Below, one piece after another: positions 50,601 to 59,217 of a stretch of 64,000 bases of DNA. Position 1 is the first letter of the stretch, and every line of letters begins with the position of its first letter. The stretch spans positions 150,675 through 214,674 of the forward strand of contig JAKMXF010000313.1 of NCBI GenBank assembly GCA_024704765.1, given 5' to 3'. The notes beneath the pieces are model-generated. The model did not search any database and was not told the origin of the DNA. It saw only the letters and a program-made list of their open reading frames with translations. The position numbers were made by a program, and so were the translations under genes. The stretch comes from Oopsacas minuta. Taxonomy: Eukaryota > Porifera > Hexactinellida > Lyssacinosida > Leucopsacidae.

Positions 50601-53600
50601 TATAGCGGAATTTAACAGTACACTAACTGCTTCATTGATATTCGATATCATCATGATACTATTCTTTGGTATTGCTAGCCTTTCTTTTCTGGGAACTACT
50701 TGGATCAATTGGTTCCAACTCGCTGTTTACATCGCTTCTGCATTTATGATACTCCTAACTCCTATTAAGCTACATAGATTGGATCGAGATACCAGTTATT
50801 AATAATCAGTAGAGTTAGTTTAATTTTATTTATGTCTTTGTATGTATTTATTGCTCGAATTATTGATATAATGATTGTTTTCTTTCTCGTAATTTATCCT
50901 ACGTAATTTGAATTATAATTACAGTAAATTCCGGCTATAACCAAGCTGAATATACCGAATACCTGCTTATATCATAATTATAATTATAATGTGTTCCCCC
51001 AAAGCAAGTCATTTAACGCGCTTAACCTGTGAAATGACGCGCTTATTATATCTAGATGTCTTAAAATGTGGAGAGCCTATTCATAAGGCTTCATATATGT
51101 ATATGCGATAAAGGCTGCGCTCAATCTCACTTATGAGCACTCTACAAAAATCCTGTGGGAAATTATAATTCTTCCATTTTATACTTTTATTACATATTTA
51201 TTGTTATATAACGAACTGAAACTGAGGTTATGAGCAGTTCGTTATAATATTATTGGGAGTTCACTGTAATTATAGCCTCTAAGAAAATTTATTATAAATG
51301 GTAACTTAGGTGTGTATTATTTGCGTGTATCATATTAAATGGTTCATAATGAACATCCCCTCTGTGGTATGTACAAGTATATAAACTAATAACAGCCTTC
51401 CCAAACGGAAGTAACGTTCTCGGTCTATGTTTAGAATATTACATTGATAAATACATGTAAAACTGCTGAAATATGACAATGATAACATACTTTATATCTT
51501 ACCTTTCAGTGAATTCCTGATTGTCATTATCATGGTATAGAGACTCATCTTTACACTCTGCTCCCAAATCTCTGAACAGATCGGGATTAGAATGAGATCT
51601 TTTTAAATAGTACTCGTTATAACCCTGAAAGAGCTTCTTCTCATATAGTTCTATATCCTGTACCACTTTGCATTGTCCCGTCACTATGAAGTATACATGA
51701 TCCTTCTTAGGGAAATTTCTGAATATTACAGTGTTAGGAGAGAATTCTTCAATACTGCTTGACTCAGTGATAATGCTAATTTTACTATCACTCCAGGATT
51801 GCATGTATTTAAACTGTTTGAAGAAATTATGCCTAATCTCCCAATCCTGTTCAGTCATCTTTTTCATAACAACCTAGATTAGAAAGACTAGAGGGTTAAC
51901 TATCGTATTTACTTCACTAATTGTTATAGTTATTCTCAGATTATAACGATTATGTTTACATAAATGAAAATATTACATTTGCCTTTACTATTTTACATAA
52001 TAAATTCATAATTAATATATTTGCTAAGTGAGATGTTAACATTTGGAACATGTTAACATCTACCGCGGGAGATGTTGACATTATTGGTTTATACATTTCC
52101 CGAAATGTTATTTCATGGCTTCTGAAACGCAAAATTCAAAGGTGGTACGGATAGCACCGTCAGTCACGAAATATATATGTATTTCCAACAGGGGAAAATA
52201 TTTAAATTATAAGTTTAGTGAAAATAACCAATCCTTTCGTAAACCTCCCATTACTTGTCTGACAGTCGATTATCTTATCATCGCCGTAAGTTTGATAGAT
52301 AACTTTATACACATGGAACATGATAGCAAATTGTTAAACTTCAAACATATCGGACACACACTGATTTAACCATTTCACTATACAAACATACATCAATGAG
52401 GAGCTAGTTCCTTATGATGGCATGAGAAACCCAAAGATTCAAATTGACGAGCAGTCAAAATTTTCCAGCACTTCCAGAATCAATTTCATTGTATTTATTA
52501 TACAATAAGTTCGATAGTATGTGGAGTAAGTAGTAGGTAGTAAGTATTTATCAAATAGTTTGTCAATAAATGTGTTGTTTTCTTTGCGGTTAATTAGTTA
52601 AAATGATGGCAAAAGTTTCACTAAATCAAAGTGAAGTCAATACTTTGGTGAGTCTTGTGTATGTTTTCTAGGAAGAACAATATTTAGAAGATGCATAAAC
52701 CAATAATGTCAACATCTCCCGCGTTAGATGTTAACATGTTCCAAATGTCAACATCTCCCTTAGCATATTTATTGCTTTTGTAGCTATAATAGTTGGAGGA
52801 TTATGTTGAATCTTCCGCCGAGTTGGATATCGCATATATAGAAATCGATTATTCGCGTAGCAGTAGACCCTCGCTAATCCGAACAGCCCTAAACCACTGT
52901 CAAAAATAAATAATTTTTCGGATTAGTGAATTGTATTCAAACAATGCTATGTAAATATATATATATTTTGAAGCAGTGAAGTTTCCAGGGGGAACGCGGG
53001 GGAACGCCGTTCCCCCACTAATGTCTCACTCGTTCAACATTTTGTTTGCGAATTTAGCATTCTTGTAATAGTTAGACCCACATACATTATGTATAATATT
53101 TTTTAGTCTACGCTTTCTTTTATATCACTAGCACAGAACAAACAAAATTGTAGTAGGTGTAATTGGAATTCCTCGTAGTAGTATGGTAGTAATAATATTT
53201 GTATTTTAACATTTGAATTTAATTATTACATCATTTTTCACGCCTAGGTGGATAGAGCGTTCCCCCACTTATAAATTTGGGAAAACATCACTGTTTTGAA
53301 GTAGGACTAAATGTGTAACAGACTATGAACTATCTGACATGTTTTATTTGCTAGTTTAGTAAATTCCCAGTGGAATGTCTAACTATCAGGTCTTTTTTAA
53401 ACATTTCGGATCATTTCCAATACTAATTCGTCTCTATGCCCGGATTTGCCATGGTCTACTTACTCTACTACTTTGTTATCGGAAATTAAAACGATTTTCA
53501 AAAAATCGCGTTAATTTCATGGAGCTTTTAATTTCCTATGAGGTCACTCCAATTCAATACATTGTTTCCCATCACCCGCACCAATCGATTATTCATTATC

Positions 53601-54287
53601 TCATATTTCAGCCAATATTTGACAATTTATCTATAACTTTCCATTCGAACCTATTCCTCACTAGATAAAACTTCTGGGAAATAACTTGGCCAACTACAAT
53701 TCATGAATTTGTTTTGTTTACCTTGACCGCTTGGTCTTTAGAATACCGAAGCGAATTCATCATTATGTATGTAGGTACTTCATATTTCATTTATTTTTAT
53801 ATTTCATCCGAAAATATTTCAAATTCTAATTAATGAATAATAATTAATGAACCGTCCGTTCGTATGCTATTTGGATCCCTCTGTAGTGGGAAACTATGTA
53901 ATAATAATAATAATAATAATAATAATATATCCTTAATTTATTGCTCACTTCAAAATCTTCTTTATGAACAACTAGTAATTCTGACATTTCCTTCGACACT
54001 ATTGTAGCTCTTTTCTTACACTCGTGTATCAGTGCAAGTTCCCCGAATGAAGATCCCTCTCTCAGTTCAGTTACAATCTTAGTTTTTTCTAAATTCAGAG
54101 TTGTCTGATCTTCTTCCATTACCTCAACCAAGACAGATCCTGACACTATGAAGTAGAAGCTGCAAGCCTGGTCTCCTTGCTTTTGTATCACTTTATCTTT
54201 GTTGTATGCCTGGAATTCTATTACTTTGCTCAGTTCATATCGAACAGTTGGAGGATATTTCTCAAAAAACTTTATGCGGCCTACCTA

Positions 54288-54367
<80 letters not shown>

Positions 54368-57300
54368 AACAAAGATTCTTTTAGGCAACATTTCAATCTG
54401 GTTGCAATCAATATTTGTGTCATACTATGTAGGTATATCTATTGAAACAATCACAGAAATATACAGACTTCGTTATACGGTAAAATTAGCTTAGACCGAA
54501 AACAGTATTGTGTACTTATCGATATCTCGTAATCCTGTAATGCTAGACACAGGAAATGTATTATTGTCGTATAGGAAGTGTGTATTAATTTCACTTCAGG
54601 CTACATAACGTGTCGTCAATCTAGAAAACCCAAATTATTTTCGAAATGTGCCAATTAATTCGCTTAGTAAGCACTAATTTAGTGAAATTAATTACTCTAT
54701 ATTGCTCTATAATGGATATAGAACAATAAATGTTGATCTTTGATGAAAATGTTCAAATACTAAATTATCTTATACACAATATCCAAAATTTTGTCATGAT
54801 AAAGTTGGCACGTTTCCGAGTTACAGTAAAGACCATGGAGGCAGGGGCGGTCCCAGGATTTTGCATACAAGGCCAAGGCCGGGGCAAGATTTCAAATCCT
54901 GGCCAAATGTCCCGTTTGCCCCCCCCCCCCACGGGGACCGCCACTGCATGGAGGACACATGTTTTGTCAGTATCCACTTATAACTCGATACTCGTTAAAA
55001 TTATGGTCTATTCCGGATAGCCAATATCGAGCACATATCCAACTTTCTATACCCTTGTAATACAATATTGCATATTAGAAAGGTGTGAAAAACTCATAAC
55101 TTGGATCCTACAAATAATTTAGGTAAGTCAATGTTATCTAAGGACAAATGTTGTCAGGGTACCTTTTTGTGAACCCTACTCCTATTTGACCTAATCTTGT
55201 CATAATTTATACTCCCTAATATTATGCAAACCATAACATATGAGCGAAATTAATTAGTTAATAATGAAACTGTCTTCATATTAAGGCGAAGTACGCTACT
55301 GACTGTATTTAGATATTGTTTTATAGCAATTTATATTTTCATTACTATTTTCAGTTACTCATTAGCTATTTAGTTCTAGCCAATTCCTATTATTATGGCT
55401 GAATGTTTACCCACTACATATGCCGTATCTTGTCCTGCAAAGATAATCCTACATGGAGAGCATGCAGTAGTGTATGGTAAGGCTGCTATAGGAACCAGCA
55501 TTGACTTGCGTACATATGCGATTCTAAAAAATACAAGATTATCATCTGACGCGGATAATGTGGTAATTAGTTTTAAAATGCCGCAGATAGATGTTGATGT
55601 AAGTTGGCCTTTGGATTCTATCAAGAGTAAGGTGGGAACTGAGTACCCCGAGATGTTAGACGAATTGAAAACGTTAGCTTCTCAAGCTGATTCCGACTCA
55701 AACTCCTATGCATTCGTCGGGTCGTTAGTATTTGTATTTCTCTTCGCTTCTATTTGTGGAAAGACTGATTTGACTCAAAATGTTTGTGTCGAAGTAGACA
55801 CCGAAGCTCCTCTAGGTTCTGGATTAGGATCTTCTGCAGCTCTTTCTGTGTGTGTATCTGCTCTCTTCTTGGTTCTAGCTAATAATATTCAGCTCCCAAG
55901 TGTCAACAACATGGACATTACTATAGCGCAACTTAAAAATGCAATGAGTAAGGGCGAAATGAAACAGGGATACTTTACTCGCGAAAATTTGGGACACATC
56001 AATAACTGGGGGTTTGCGGCAGAAAGAATTGTGCATGGCAATCCATCTGGAATCGACAATGCTCTGTGTACTCACGGTGGCACCATGAGATTTATAGAAG
56101 GGCAGTTTACATCTTTGAAAGCTTTCTCATCTGATTCACCAATTTCTCTTGTTGTTATTGACAGCTGTATCCCCAAAAGTACACAAAAAATGATTTTTGC
56201 AGTGAAAGATAAGCAAATGCAGATCCCTAAAATATTTGACCCTATTTTTGCTAGCATCGACGCTATTAGTGAGCGTTGCTGTCAGGAATTCAATCGAATA
56301 CTCTCTGAAAACTCAGCTCCAGATTACAAACTGTTAGAAGATTTGATCTTCATTAATCATCAGCTGCTATGTGCGATAGGTGTTAGTCGTCTTGAGTTAG
56401 ATAACATCCATCAATTTACTCAACGTTTAGGATTCGTTAGCAAGGTAACAGGCAGTGGTGGAGGGGGCTGTATGCTGGCTCTTGTCACACCTGAAAATGA
56501 AAAGCGCATTCCTATATTGAAGGACGCACTCACTGAAAAAGGTTTCAAGAGTTGGCAGGCTAACTTAGGAGTTCAGGGAATCTGCTATCACTTACCCTCT
56601 AATTCGGATACTTAATAAGCTTACTAATTATTATTTGTATAAATAATCAATTTCTAATTAGGATACATTAATTAAATCTTTTTATGTTTCGACAAGACAT
56701 AGTTACATAGCATTTGTAGACATTAAGAGGGGTTTGAATCGGAATAAAGCCTTTGAAAGGGCTAGAGTCCATATCTGTACACAACTACATATTTAATACT
56801 TACGCTATACATCTACAGGTATCCATTTCTACTACTCTGCTCTACCATTGGAGTATTCAACTTAGCACGTATTACACTACAAATGCTGGTCATCCCTTCA
56901 AACTTCTAAATTATTTACTTTAAAGTATAGCCATGCATATGCAGTGATTATACTTTTTATAATACTACTACATAGGGATCAGAGATGCAGCGATCTGGAC
57001 CGGTTCATCATCCTAAATCGGACAAACGATCCATCACCCATTGTTTACTAGCACTCTATTGGTAAACATACGATTTTCACATATGAAAGCCTCAAGAAAG
57101 TTGAATTATTAAATATGAATGATATTCAGAGAACTCATATTTTATTAGATTCTAAGGCATGTTATAGTTATCTTCATATCTAAACTATCACTGTGAGGCT
57201 AGTAGGTTTAATCATAATACGTAGGTATTAAATTTTGTATTTTCTACACACTGCACTATAGGCTCGACAACATATTGCTTTATTCAACTAACACACATGT

Positions 57301-57693
57301 GTATATTTATATTTTACGATAATTCCTCACCAGATTACAAAGTTGTCTTGCTTCCTCCTCCGTCCTCTTGGTAGGATCCTTCTTCAGAATAGATTTAGCT
57401 GTTTCTGATATTCTCCCGCATCTGATGTCTGCGTTGAATTTATTGAAATTAAAATTAGGAACTTTTGTAAAGTTATCTTCTCTACACTCAGTTGCCTCAG
57501 CTGTGTTAACTACTAATTCCTTCAAATGTTCTTCTGCACTGTTCATAAGTGAATTCATCCGTCTCAAGTTGTCAATCAAGACATTCGCTGTCTTCTTGAA
57601 CTTGTTTTCTCTCGGAAGCTGTCGAGCTTTTTCTAAATTAGAATAACTACGCTTCACTTTAAGTGAATCATCGACCGTCAGATTTGTTTGCAT
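38652..57693 (-). CDS. Cyclic-nucleotide-binding-domain protein (CNBD2-like), four exons with genes nested in its introns
   Basis: Exons on minus: 57693-57331, 54284-53949, 51873-51503, 39015-38652; all borders are GT/AG and phases agree, giving 477 residues. An ATG 39 codons upstream (57810) is in frame, but the extra part is AT-rich and hydrophobic, so 57693 is preferred. Residues 1-121 are basic and helical, ending in RTEEEARQLCNL. Exon 2 then gives a cyclic-nucleotide-binding fold: FFEKYPP, VIQKQGDQACSFYFIVSGSV, and a phosphate-binding-cassette-like FGELALIHECKKRATI. Exons 3-4 form a second, more diverged cNMP-fold domain (HVYFIVTGQCKVV, then LTPGDYFGVGE). The layout resembles CNBD2, a cAMP-binding protein needed in sperm. 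The displaced Arg in the cassette makes ligand binding uncertain. Intron 1 holds mevalonate kinase; intron 3 (12.5 kb) holds three genes. Confidence 0.75.
40416..40811. mobile_element. MITE with CAGTTGAAATCGGG ends
   Basis: The left end CAGTTGAAATCGGGTATTTT and inverted right end CAGTTGAAATCGGGCTATTT are near-identical over about 25 bp. The interior is AT-rich with no reading frame. A target duplication is not clear (TA on the right, AA on the left). Confidence 0.65.
40972..41275. repeat. Tandem/dispersed GGATGGTCC repeat
   Basis: Variants of GGCGCCATGGATGGT recur four times within 190 bp (for example at 41009 and 41125), followed by a tail similar to 8400-8480. It is related to the 8325-8600 repeat. 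Confidence 0.5.
41563..41930 (-). repeat. Dispersed repeat D, copy 2
   Basis: Inverted match of 17350-17490 with both GCTGTTAACAG palindromes, followed by 41835-41930, which matches parts of 16560-16660 (CTCTATCAGAGCAACATAGTGG). The two loci carry the same modules in different arrangement. Confidence 0.5.
43071..45119 (+). CDS. hnRNP U-like protein (SAP, SPRY, P-loop kinase-like, RGG/GY tail)
   Basis: A single-exon 682-residue protein with the complete hnRNP U order. The SAP DNA-binding motif is at about 15-49 (KLKAELKRRGVDTTGKKADLV). A long acidic Glu/Pro/Thr-rich region follows. The SPRY domain is at about 210-375 (GVRVGWS, SYAYDSSG, GDVITAMINF). A polynucleotide-kinase-like NTPase domain starts with Walker A GLPGCGKT (411-418) and includes a Walker-B-like HLIIDAR near 485. 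The C-terminus, from about 590, is rich in Arg, Gly and Tyr, an RGG-type RNA-binding tail. Family members bind nascent RNA and scaffold-attachment DNA and organise chromatin and splicing. The gene lies wholly inside intron 3 of the minus-strand CNBD2-like gene, in opposite orientation. Confidence 0.92.
   Translation: MSTKEEVENEVSEFVSPLKVDKLKAELKRRGVDTTGKKADLVKRLQDIMVNERLQGEDIPLEPENGTPEVVETDLPDDSVHSTTEQQEYNTHKEMQEIPAETVNPECITEQPSHDCLVAPPPIVEMDTVPETKSEGFDASKAPPDSTEKMDDEECQEPKSKPDPVEELPPLDADTVDEDDADQTMQLEPDPYIPPEDQKLILLDLANCELNLQIMDEGLTAQNIQDGPMQLLWAGGRANFGVKEGKFAFECQVLKSLETTIDHDNIPDPGVRVGWSTDRCPFLLGAAPNSYAYDSSGNIVRDRNLTAYGPSFTEGDVITAMINFESDPPEISFSLNGTGIGLAHQTPKGNREAFFPHIATRQFKLQVNFGATPFQHELPEGFLPLTSGTEEQLIKPGERIGDDKEILFIIGLPGCGKTRWVEKFMMNNEGKRYTHVCDESIQPLFFPDVVRKRTFEGDPVSTFKPLAFKSQLLDGFCQLAARKDRHLIIDARSIFKTTQARRMKPFNGFKRIAIVVHPFDNFLSYRQRQVADYIPRPAVLSQMKIAFYIPEEGELFSEVRFPELMKDKVILSLQGEPQWAPRKDNRRRDRYPRMGRGGRRDYRDYRSHPPGPYRGYYGGSHGYNRGGYAPYPMYGGSYGHSQGGYGYGQGSGYSPGGYNSYRGGYYDRRQSGGNRGNKRPRK
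45219..45266. repeat. 24-bp tandem duplication
   Basis: AGCATTTACTAACTAACGAG and its neighbour AGCATCTACTAACTAACGAG follow each other directly with one difference in the first 20 positions. It lies in the 3' region of the hnRNP U-like gene. Confidence 0.7.
45918..46052. mobile_element. TA-flanked MITE (CAGTGGA family)
   Basis: A 135-bp element with ends CAGTGGATATCGCTTATA and its near-complement, flanked by TA at 45916-45917 and 46053-46054. Same family as 6254-6418. Confidence 0.7.
46957..46962 (-). terminator. Poly(A) signal of the zinc-finger gene
   Basis: TTTATT on plus (AATAAA on minus) lies 72 bp past the stop of the 47034 gene. Confidence 0.5.
47034..47459 (-). CDS. Small protein with four C2HC zinc fingers (TRAF/XAF1-like)
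   Basis: A single-exon 141-residue, basic protein. Four repeats of Cys-x2-Cys followed by His and a final Cys are visible: CRLC...H...C (about residues 9-29), CTLC...H...C (36-55), CNYC...H...C (79-98) and CNNC...H...C (106-124). The spacing resembles TRAF-type and XAF1/TRAFD1 fingers, but no RING, MATH or other domain is present. It could be a protein- or nucleic-acid-binding adaptor. It lies in intron 3 of the CNBD2-like gene on the same strand, so it might be mistaken for an exon of it. However, it has its own ATG, stop and AATAAA (46957). Confidence 0.7.
   Translation of the reverse strand: MSARKVICRLCTSSVKHATIDYHVARVCPEAFKKCTLCKRDIKRKNFALHCEKECCESQKQTKSAKHTFNATENEYVTCNYCFKDFMKSEIGIHAKTLCPERMTTCNNCGVKLRKKISKKHLETCPGWIYSVPNCGNKKQE
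47460..49344. other. Intronic/intergenic stretch
   Basis: No gene is seen. A CAGTAGAACTCGGATAAG-type repeat end starts near 48713 without a recognisable partner. It probably includes the upstream regions of the zinc-finger and transporter genes. Confidence 0.45.
49345..50802 (+). CDS. Major facilitator transporter, SLC49A4 (DIRC2)-like
   Basis: A single-exon 485-residue protein starting at ATG 49345; the preceding in-frame codons back to 49315 lack an ATG. The N-terminal tail contains DEIKLL (residues 25-30), an acidic dileucine motif of the lysosomal sorting type. About twelve hydrophobic segments follow. Family marks: FLQNLFVNTWGPM in the first helix, LNGLAGPVVVSA, ANWFPSNERNIATAI in the loop where SLC49A4 has WFSADERATATAI, YFPSRP in the central loop, and a GW motif after AIPVGVNTGW. 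SLC49A4 is a lysosomal transporter reported to move pyridoxine; other SLC49 members move choline or haem. The gene is nested in intron 3 of the CNBD2-like gene, opposite strand. Confidence 0.85.
   Translation: MDTHYQGSDQSVSAHSNDSIPENSDEIKLLTEDTNVIQGCEHTANTDLKVKSTWFRLYILFLFSSLCFLQNLFVNTWGPMADSVEIALNRNDQGTTVAWLSNSAAIAYIPGVVIFYLIINHLGLRFGVVVATLLVCLCGILRCFIFSTSSIFGTSLLFFAQFLNGLAGPVVVSATTQLSANWFPSNERNIATAISGQSSNIGISISFILGPLLVPDVNTSSFISSSTKSVITNSILHLLYIEAVAAVLLFILIVLYFPSRPKSAPSVSATVDRLNFVSTIKSYSRNYPLILLSLCYAIPVGVNTGWYGFLYPNLRKLSVHVSQNYVGWLGFYMSTAGAFSAVFFSTIAGCFPRRKKLLVVTLFISASILLAFFSFICLDIIQIGDNIYKLLTITGITCGIFLSAVDPILKELIVEVGFPIAEFNSTLTASLIFDIIMILFFGIASLSFLGTTWINWFQLAVYIASAFMILLTPIKLHRLDRDTSY
50803..51502. 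other. Intronic stretch with one MITE
   Basis: Only the TA-flanked MITE at 50932-51266 was recognised; the rest is AT-rich and non-coding. Confidence 0.5.
50932..51266. mobile_element. TA-flanked MITE, pogo-like ends
   Basis: The left end CAGTAAATTCCGGCTATAAC and the inverted right end CAGTGAACTCCCAATAAT share their outer bases. TA occurs on both sides (50930-50931, 51267-51268). Related to 832-1027. Confidence 0.65.
52016..52770. mobile_element. MITE with about 75-bp complex inverted ends
   Basis: Each end carries GCTAAG then GAGATGTT, AACATGTTAACATCT and GGGAGATGTTGACATTATTG, arranged as mirror-image arms (52021-52093 and 52702-52765). The interior has no recognised gene. Lies in intron 2 of the CNBD2-like gene. 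Confidence 0.6.
53899..53926. repeat. (TAA)n microsatellite
   Basis: About nine TAA units directly downstream, on minus, of the donor site (53948) of CNBD2-like exon 2. Confidence 0.85.
54289..54363. repeat. (ATT)25 microsatellite
   Basis: Twenty-five uninterrupted ATT units end five bases before the start of CNBD2-like exon 2 on the minus strand, where they read AAT. Confidence 0.95.
54842..54946. mobile_element. hAT MITE with 8-bp target duplication
   Basis: A 105-bp element with ends CAGGGGCGGTCCC and inverted CAGTGGCGGTCCC. The exact 8-bp direct repeat CATGGAGG flanks it (54834-54841 and 54947-54954). It contains a C10-12 tract. A very clean, probably young insertion. Confidence 0.85.
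55395..56615 (+). CDS. MVK: Mevalonate kinase
   Basis: A single-exon 406-residue GHMP kinase that phosphorylates mevalonate for isoprenoid synthesis. All three family motifs are intact: PAKIILHGEHAVVYG (14-28) with the catalytic Lys at 16; the ATP loop PLGSGLGSSAAL (139-150); and TGSGGGGC (352-359). The catalytic Asp lies in GNPSGIDN at 221. Length is close to the human enzyme (396). No peroxisomal PTS1 is seen at the C-terminus. The gene sits entirely within intron 1 of the CNBD2-like gene, in opposite orientation. Confidence 0.97.
   Translation: MAECLPTTYAVSCPAKIILHGEHAVVYGKAAIGTSIDLRTYAILKNTRLSSDADNVVISFKMPQIDVDVSWPLDSIKSKVGTEYPEMLDELKTLASQADSDSNSYAFVGSLVFVFLFASICGKTDLTQNVCVEVDTEAPLGSGLGSSAALSVCVSALFLVLANNIQLPSVNNMDITIAQLKNAMSKGEMKQGYFTRENLGHINNWGFAAERIVHGNPSGIDNALCTHGGTMRFIEGQFTSLKAFSSDSPISLVVIDSCIPKSTQKMIFAVKDKQMQIPKIFDPIFASIDAISERCCQEFNRILSENSAPDYKLLEDLIFINHQLLCAIGVSRLELDNIHQFTQRLGFVSKVTGSGGGGCMLALVTPENEKRIPILKDALTEKGFKSWQANLGVQGICYHLPSNSDT
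56616..57330. other. Rest of CNBD2-like intron 1
   Basis: Non-coding; includes a repeat around 56985-57035 shared with 37424-37510. No other structure recognised. Confidence 0.45.
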
Positions 57694-58274
57694 ATTTTTA
57701 TAATTGTATATGTTGAAATAATAAATCATTAGGTATAAGATTATATACTTAATGATTCTAAACTTTTGATTGGTAAATAATAGCTTATGAATTTTGAAAC
57801 AGAAATCCATTCGGTTTATGCACTTTATTTCAGGAATTCAGTAATGAAGGAAATAACATTTACAGCGGATGAGAGCAGGCAAAACATATTTCGTTTGAAA
57901 CGTGTTCTTAGATAATCTGCCTTATAACATCAATTCTACTTGGCTCAATTCTGAAAATCTTGTTGTTGTTGTTGTTGTTGCTACAATTCGCTGCTATTAT
58001 AAGTAATACTTGCTTTTTGTATTATATTATAGTTGACAGAGTGATCTTCGCTTCGTTAGCTAAGATTTGAGTTATCTATGTATACGTTAACGTTTTGTAG
58101 CGAAGGAAACGCAATTGACAAATTTATTTCTGTAGATTTAAAAAATTTCGTTTTATGTGATAACTATGATTATGAGTTTAGCTGTAAGTAGAATCACGTT
58201 TATTCGACACATCAAAGAATACTACATATCTTGCAGTAAGTATCTGCTAAATAAATATAATTATTCTATTAGTA
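57694..58274. other. Divergent intergenic region
   Basis: About 580 bp separate the start of the CNBD2-like gene (minus) from the dehydrogenase gene (plus), so both promoters should lie here. It holds a short (GTT)6-7 tract at about 57960-57980. No TATA box or other motif was assigned. Confidence 0.45.
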
Positions 58275-59084
58275 ATGGTCAATGCTATGGCTGAAAAAAG
58301 TATAGATACGTGCAATAAGAAGTTGAAACAATCAGCAGGAAGAGTAGCTATAATAACTGGTGCATCATCTGGAATCGGTTTAGATCTATTAAAAGCATTG
58401 GCTAGTAGAGGGATCAGAGCTGTAGGATGTGCGAGGAGTATTTCTAGGATTGAAGAGCTATGTATTGATCTGAATGACAAGGTGAGCGGACATATATCAG
58501 CATTCAAGTGTGACGTGAGGATTGAACATGAAGTTAAGTCTATGTTCGAATTCGCTTGCAAAAAGTATGGTAGTGTAGACATATTGGTGAATAATGCTGG
58601 AGTTGGACATGACGCACCTCTGTTAACTGGTGATACTGAGTGTTGGAAGAACATTTTAGATATTAATATTCTGGGTTTATCTATTTGTACTCGGGAGTTT
58701 TATCAACATAGCCTATCCTGTGGCGTTGATAACGGGGATATTATCAATATATGTAGTATTGTAGGACACGTGGTGCCTCCCTCTCCTAGAAATCATTTCT
58801 ATTCTGCTTCAAAGCACGCAGTTACTGCCTTAACGGAGGGTACAAGACAGGAATTGAGTGAGAAGGAATCAAACATCAAAATAAGTCAAATATCTCCTGG
58901 TCTCGTGCACACAGCATTCCATCTCAAACTCATGAATGACGAACAAAGAGGTGAAGAGTATTACAAATTGAATAGTTGTTTGGATCCTAGAGATGTGAGT
59001 CAATCTGTGCTTTACCTCTTGAGTACTCCTGCACATGTTTGTGTACATGAGGTTATTATTCGACCTACACAGCAGTTAGTGTAG
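58275..59084 (+). CDS. Short-chain dehydrogenase/reductase, DHRS11-like
   Basis: A single-exon 269-residue classical SDR. The dinucleotide-binding TGASSGIG is at 28-35; NNAG is at 106-109; the catalytic Ser is in NICSIVGH (161) and the YSASK motif gives Tyr176 and Lys180. The Arg in GCARS (54) after the second strand suggests a preference for NADP(H). The layout and C-terminal ending resemble DHRS11-type enzymes, which reduce 3- and 17-keto steroids and other carbonyls; the natural substrate here is unknown. A second ATG four codons in could also start. The transposon at 59191 is inserted about 106 bp after its stop and may cut its 3' UTR. Confidence 0.85.
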   Translation: MVNAMAEKSIDTCNKKLKQSAGRVAIITGASSGIGLDLLKALASRGIRAVGCARSISRIEELCIDLNDKVSGHISAFKCDVRIEHEVKSMFEFACKKYGSVDILVNNAGVGHDAPLLTGDTECWKNILDINILGLSICTREFYQHSLSCGVDNGDIINICSIVGHVVPPSPRNHFYSASKHAVTALTEGTRQELSEKESNIKISQISPGLVHTAFHLKLMNDEQRGEEYYKLNSCLDPRDVSQSVLYLLSTPAHVCVHEVIIRPTQQLV

Positions 59085-59185
59085 ATAGTGAACTGAAATT
59101 GTTTTAATACCATTCACTCCAAAATTTTATTTTTACTTATTTAAATATCCTTATTTAATATAATTATATATAATTATCACGGAAC

Positions 59186-59190
59186 CGGTT
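59186..59190. repeat. Left target-site duplication of the Transib-like element
   Basis: CGGTT directly precedes the CACAGTG end and is repeated at 62303-62307. A GC-rich 5-bp duplication is the hallmark of Transib and RAG-type transposition. Confidence 0.9.
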
Positions 59191-59217
59191 CACAGTGTGG
59201 CAATATGGGGAAATAGG
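59191..59217 (+). repeat. Left terminal inverted repeat (RSS-like)
   Basis: 27 bp: heptamer CACAGTG, then TGGCAAT and the inner block ATGGGGAAATAGG. An A-rich TTAAAAAAC follows at 59224-59232, roughly where a 23-type nonamer would lie, but the match to a nonamer is weak. Confidence 0.85.

Larger units (their letters stand above)
54285..55394. other. Part of CNBD2-like intron 1 upstream of mevalonate kinase
   Basis: Contains the microsatellite and the hAT MITE. No other gene is seen. The last few hundred bases should include the mevalonate kinase promoter, but no clear TATA box was found. Confidence 0.45.

Noticed and set aside
54177-54384. Open frames encoding poly-Tyr, poly-Ile or poly-Leu
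   Set aside because: These are only translations of the (ATT)25 microsatellite.
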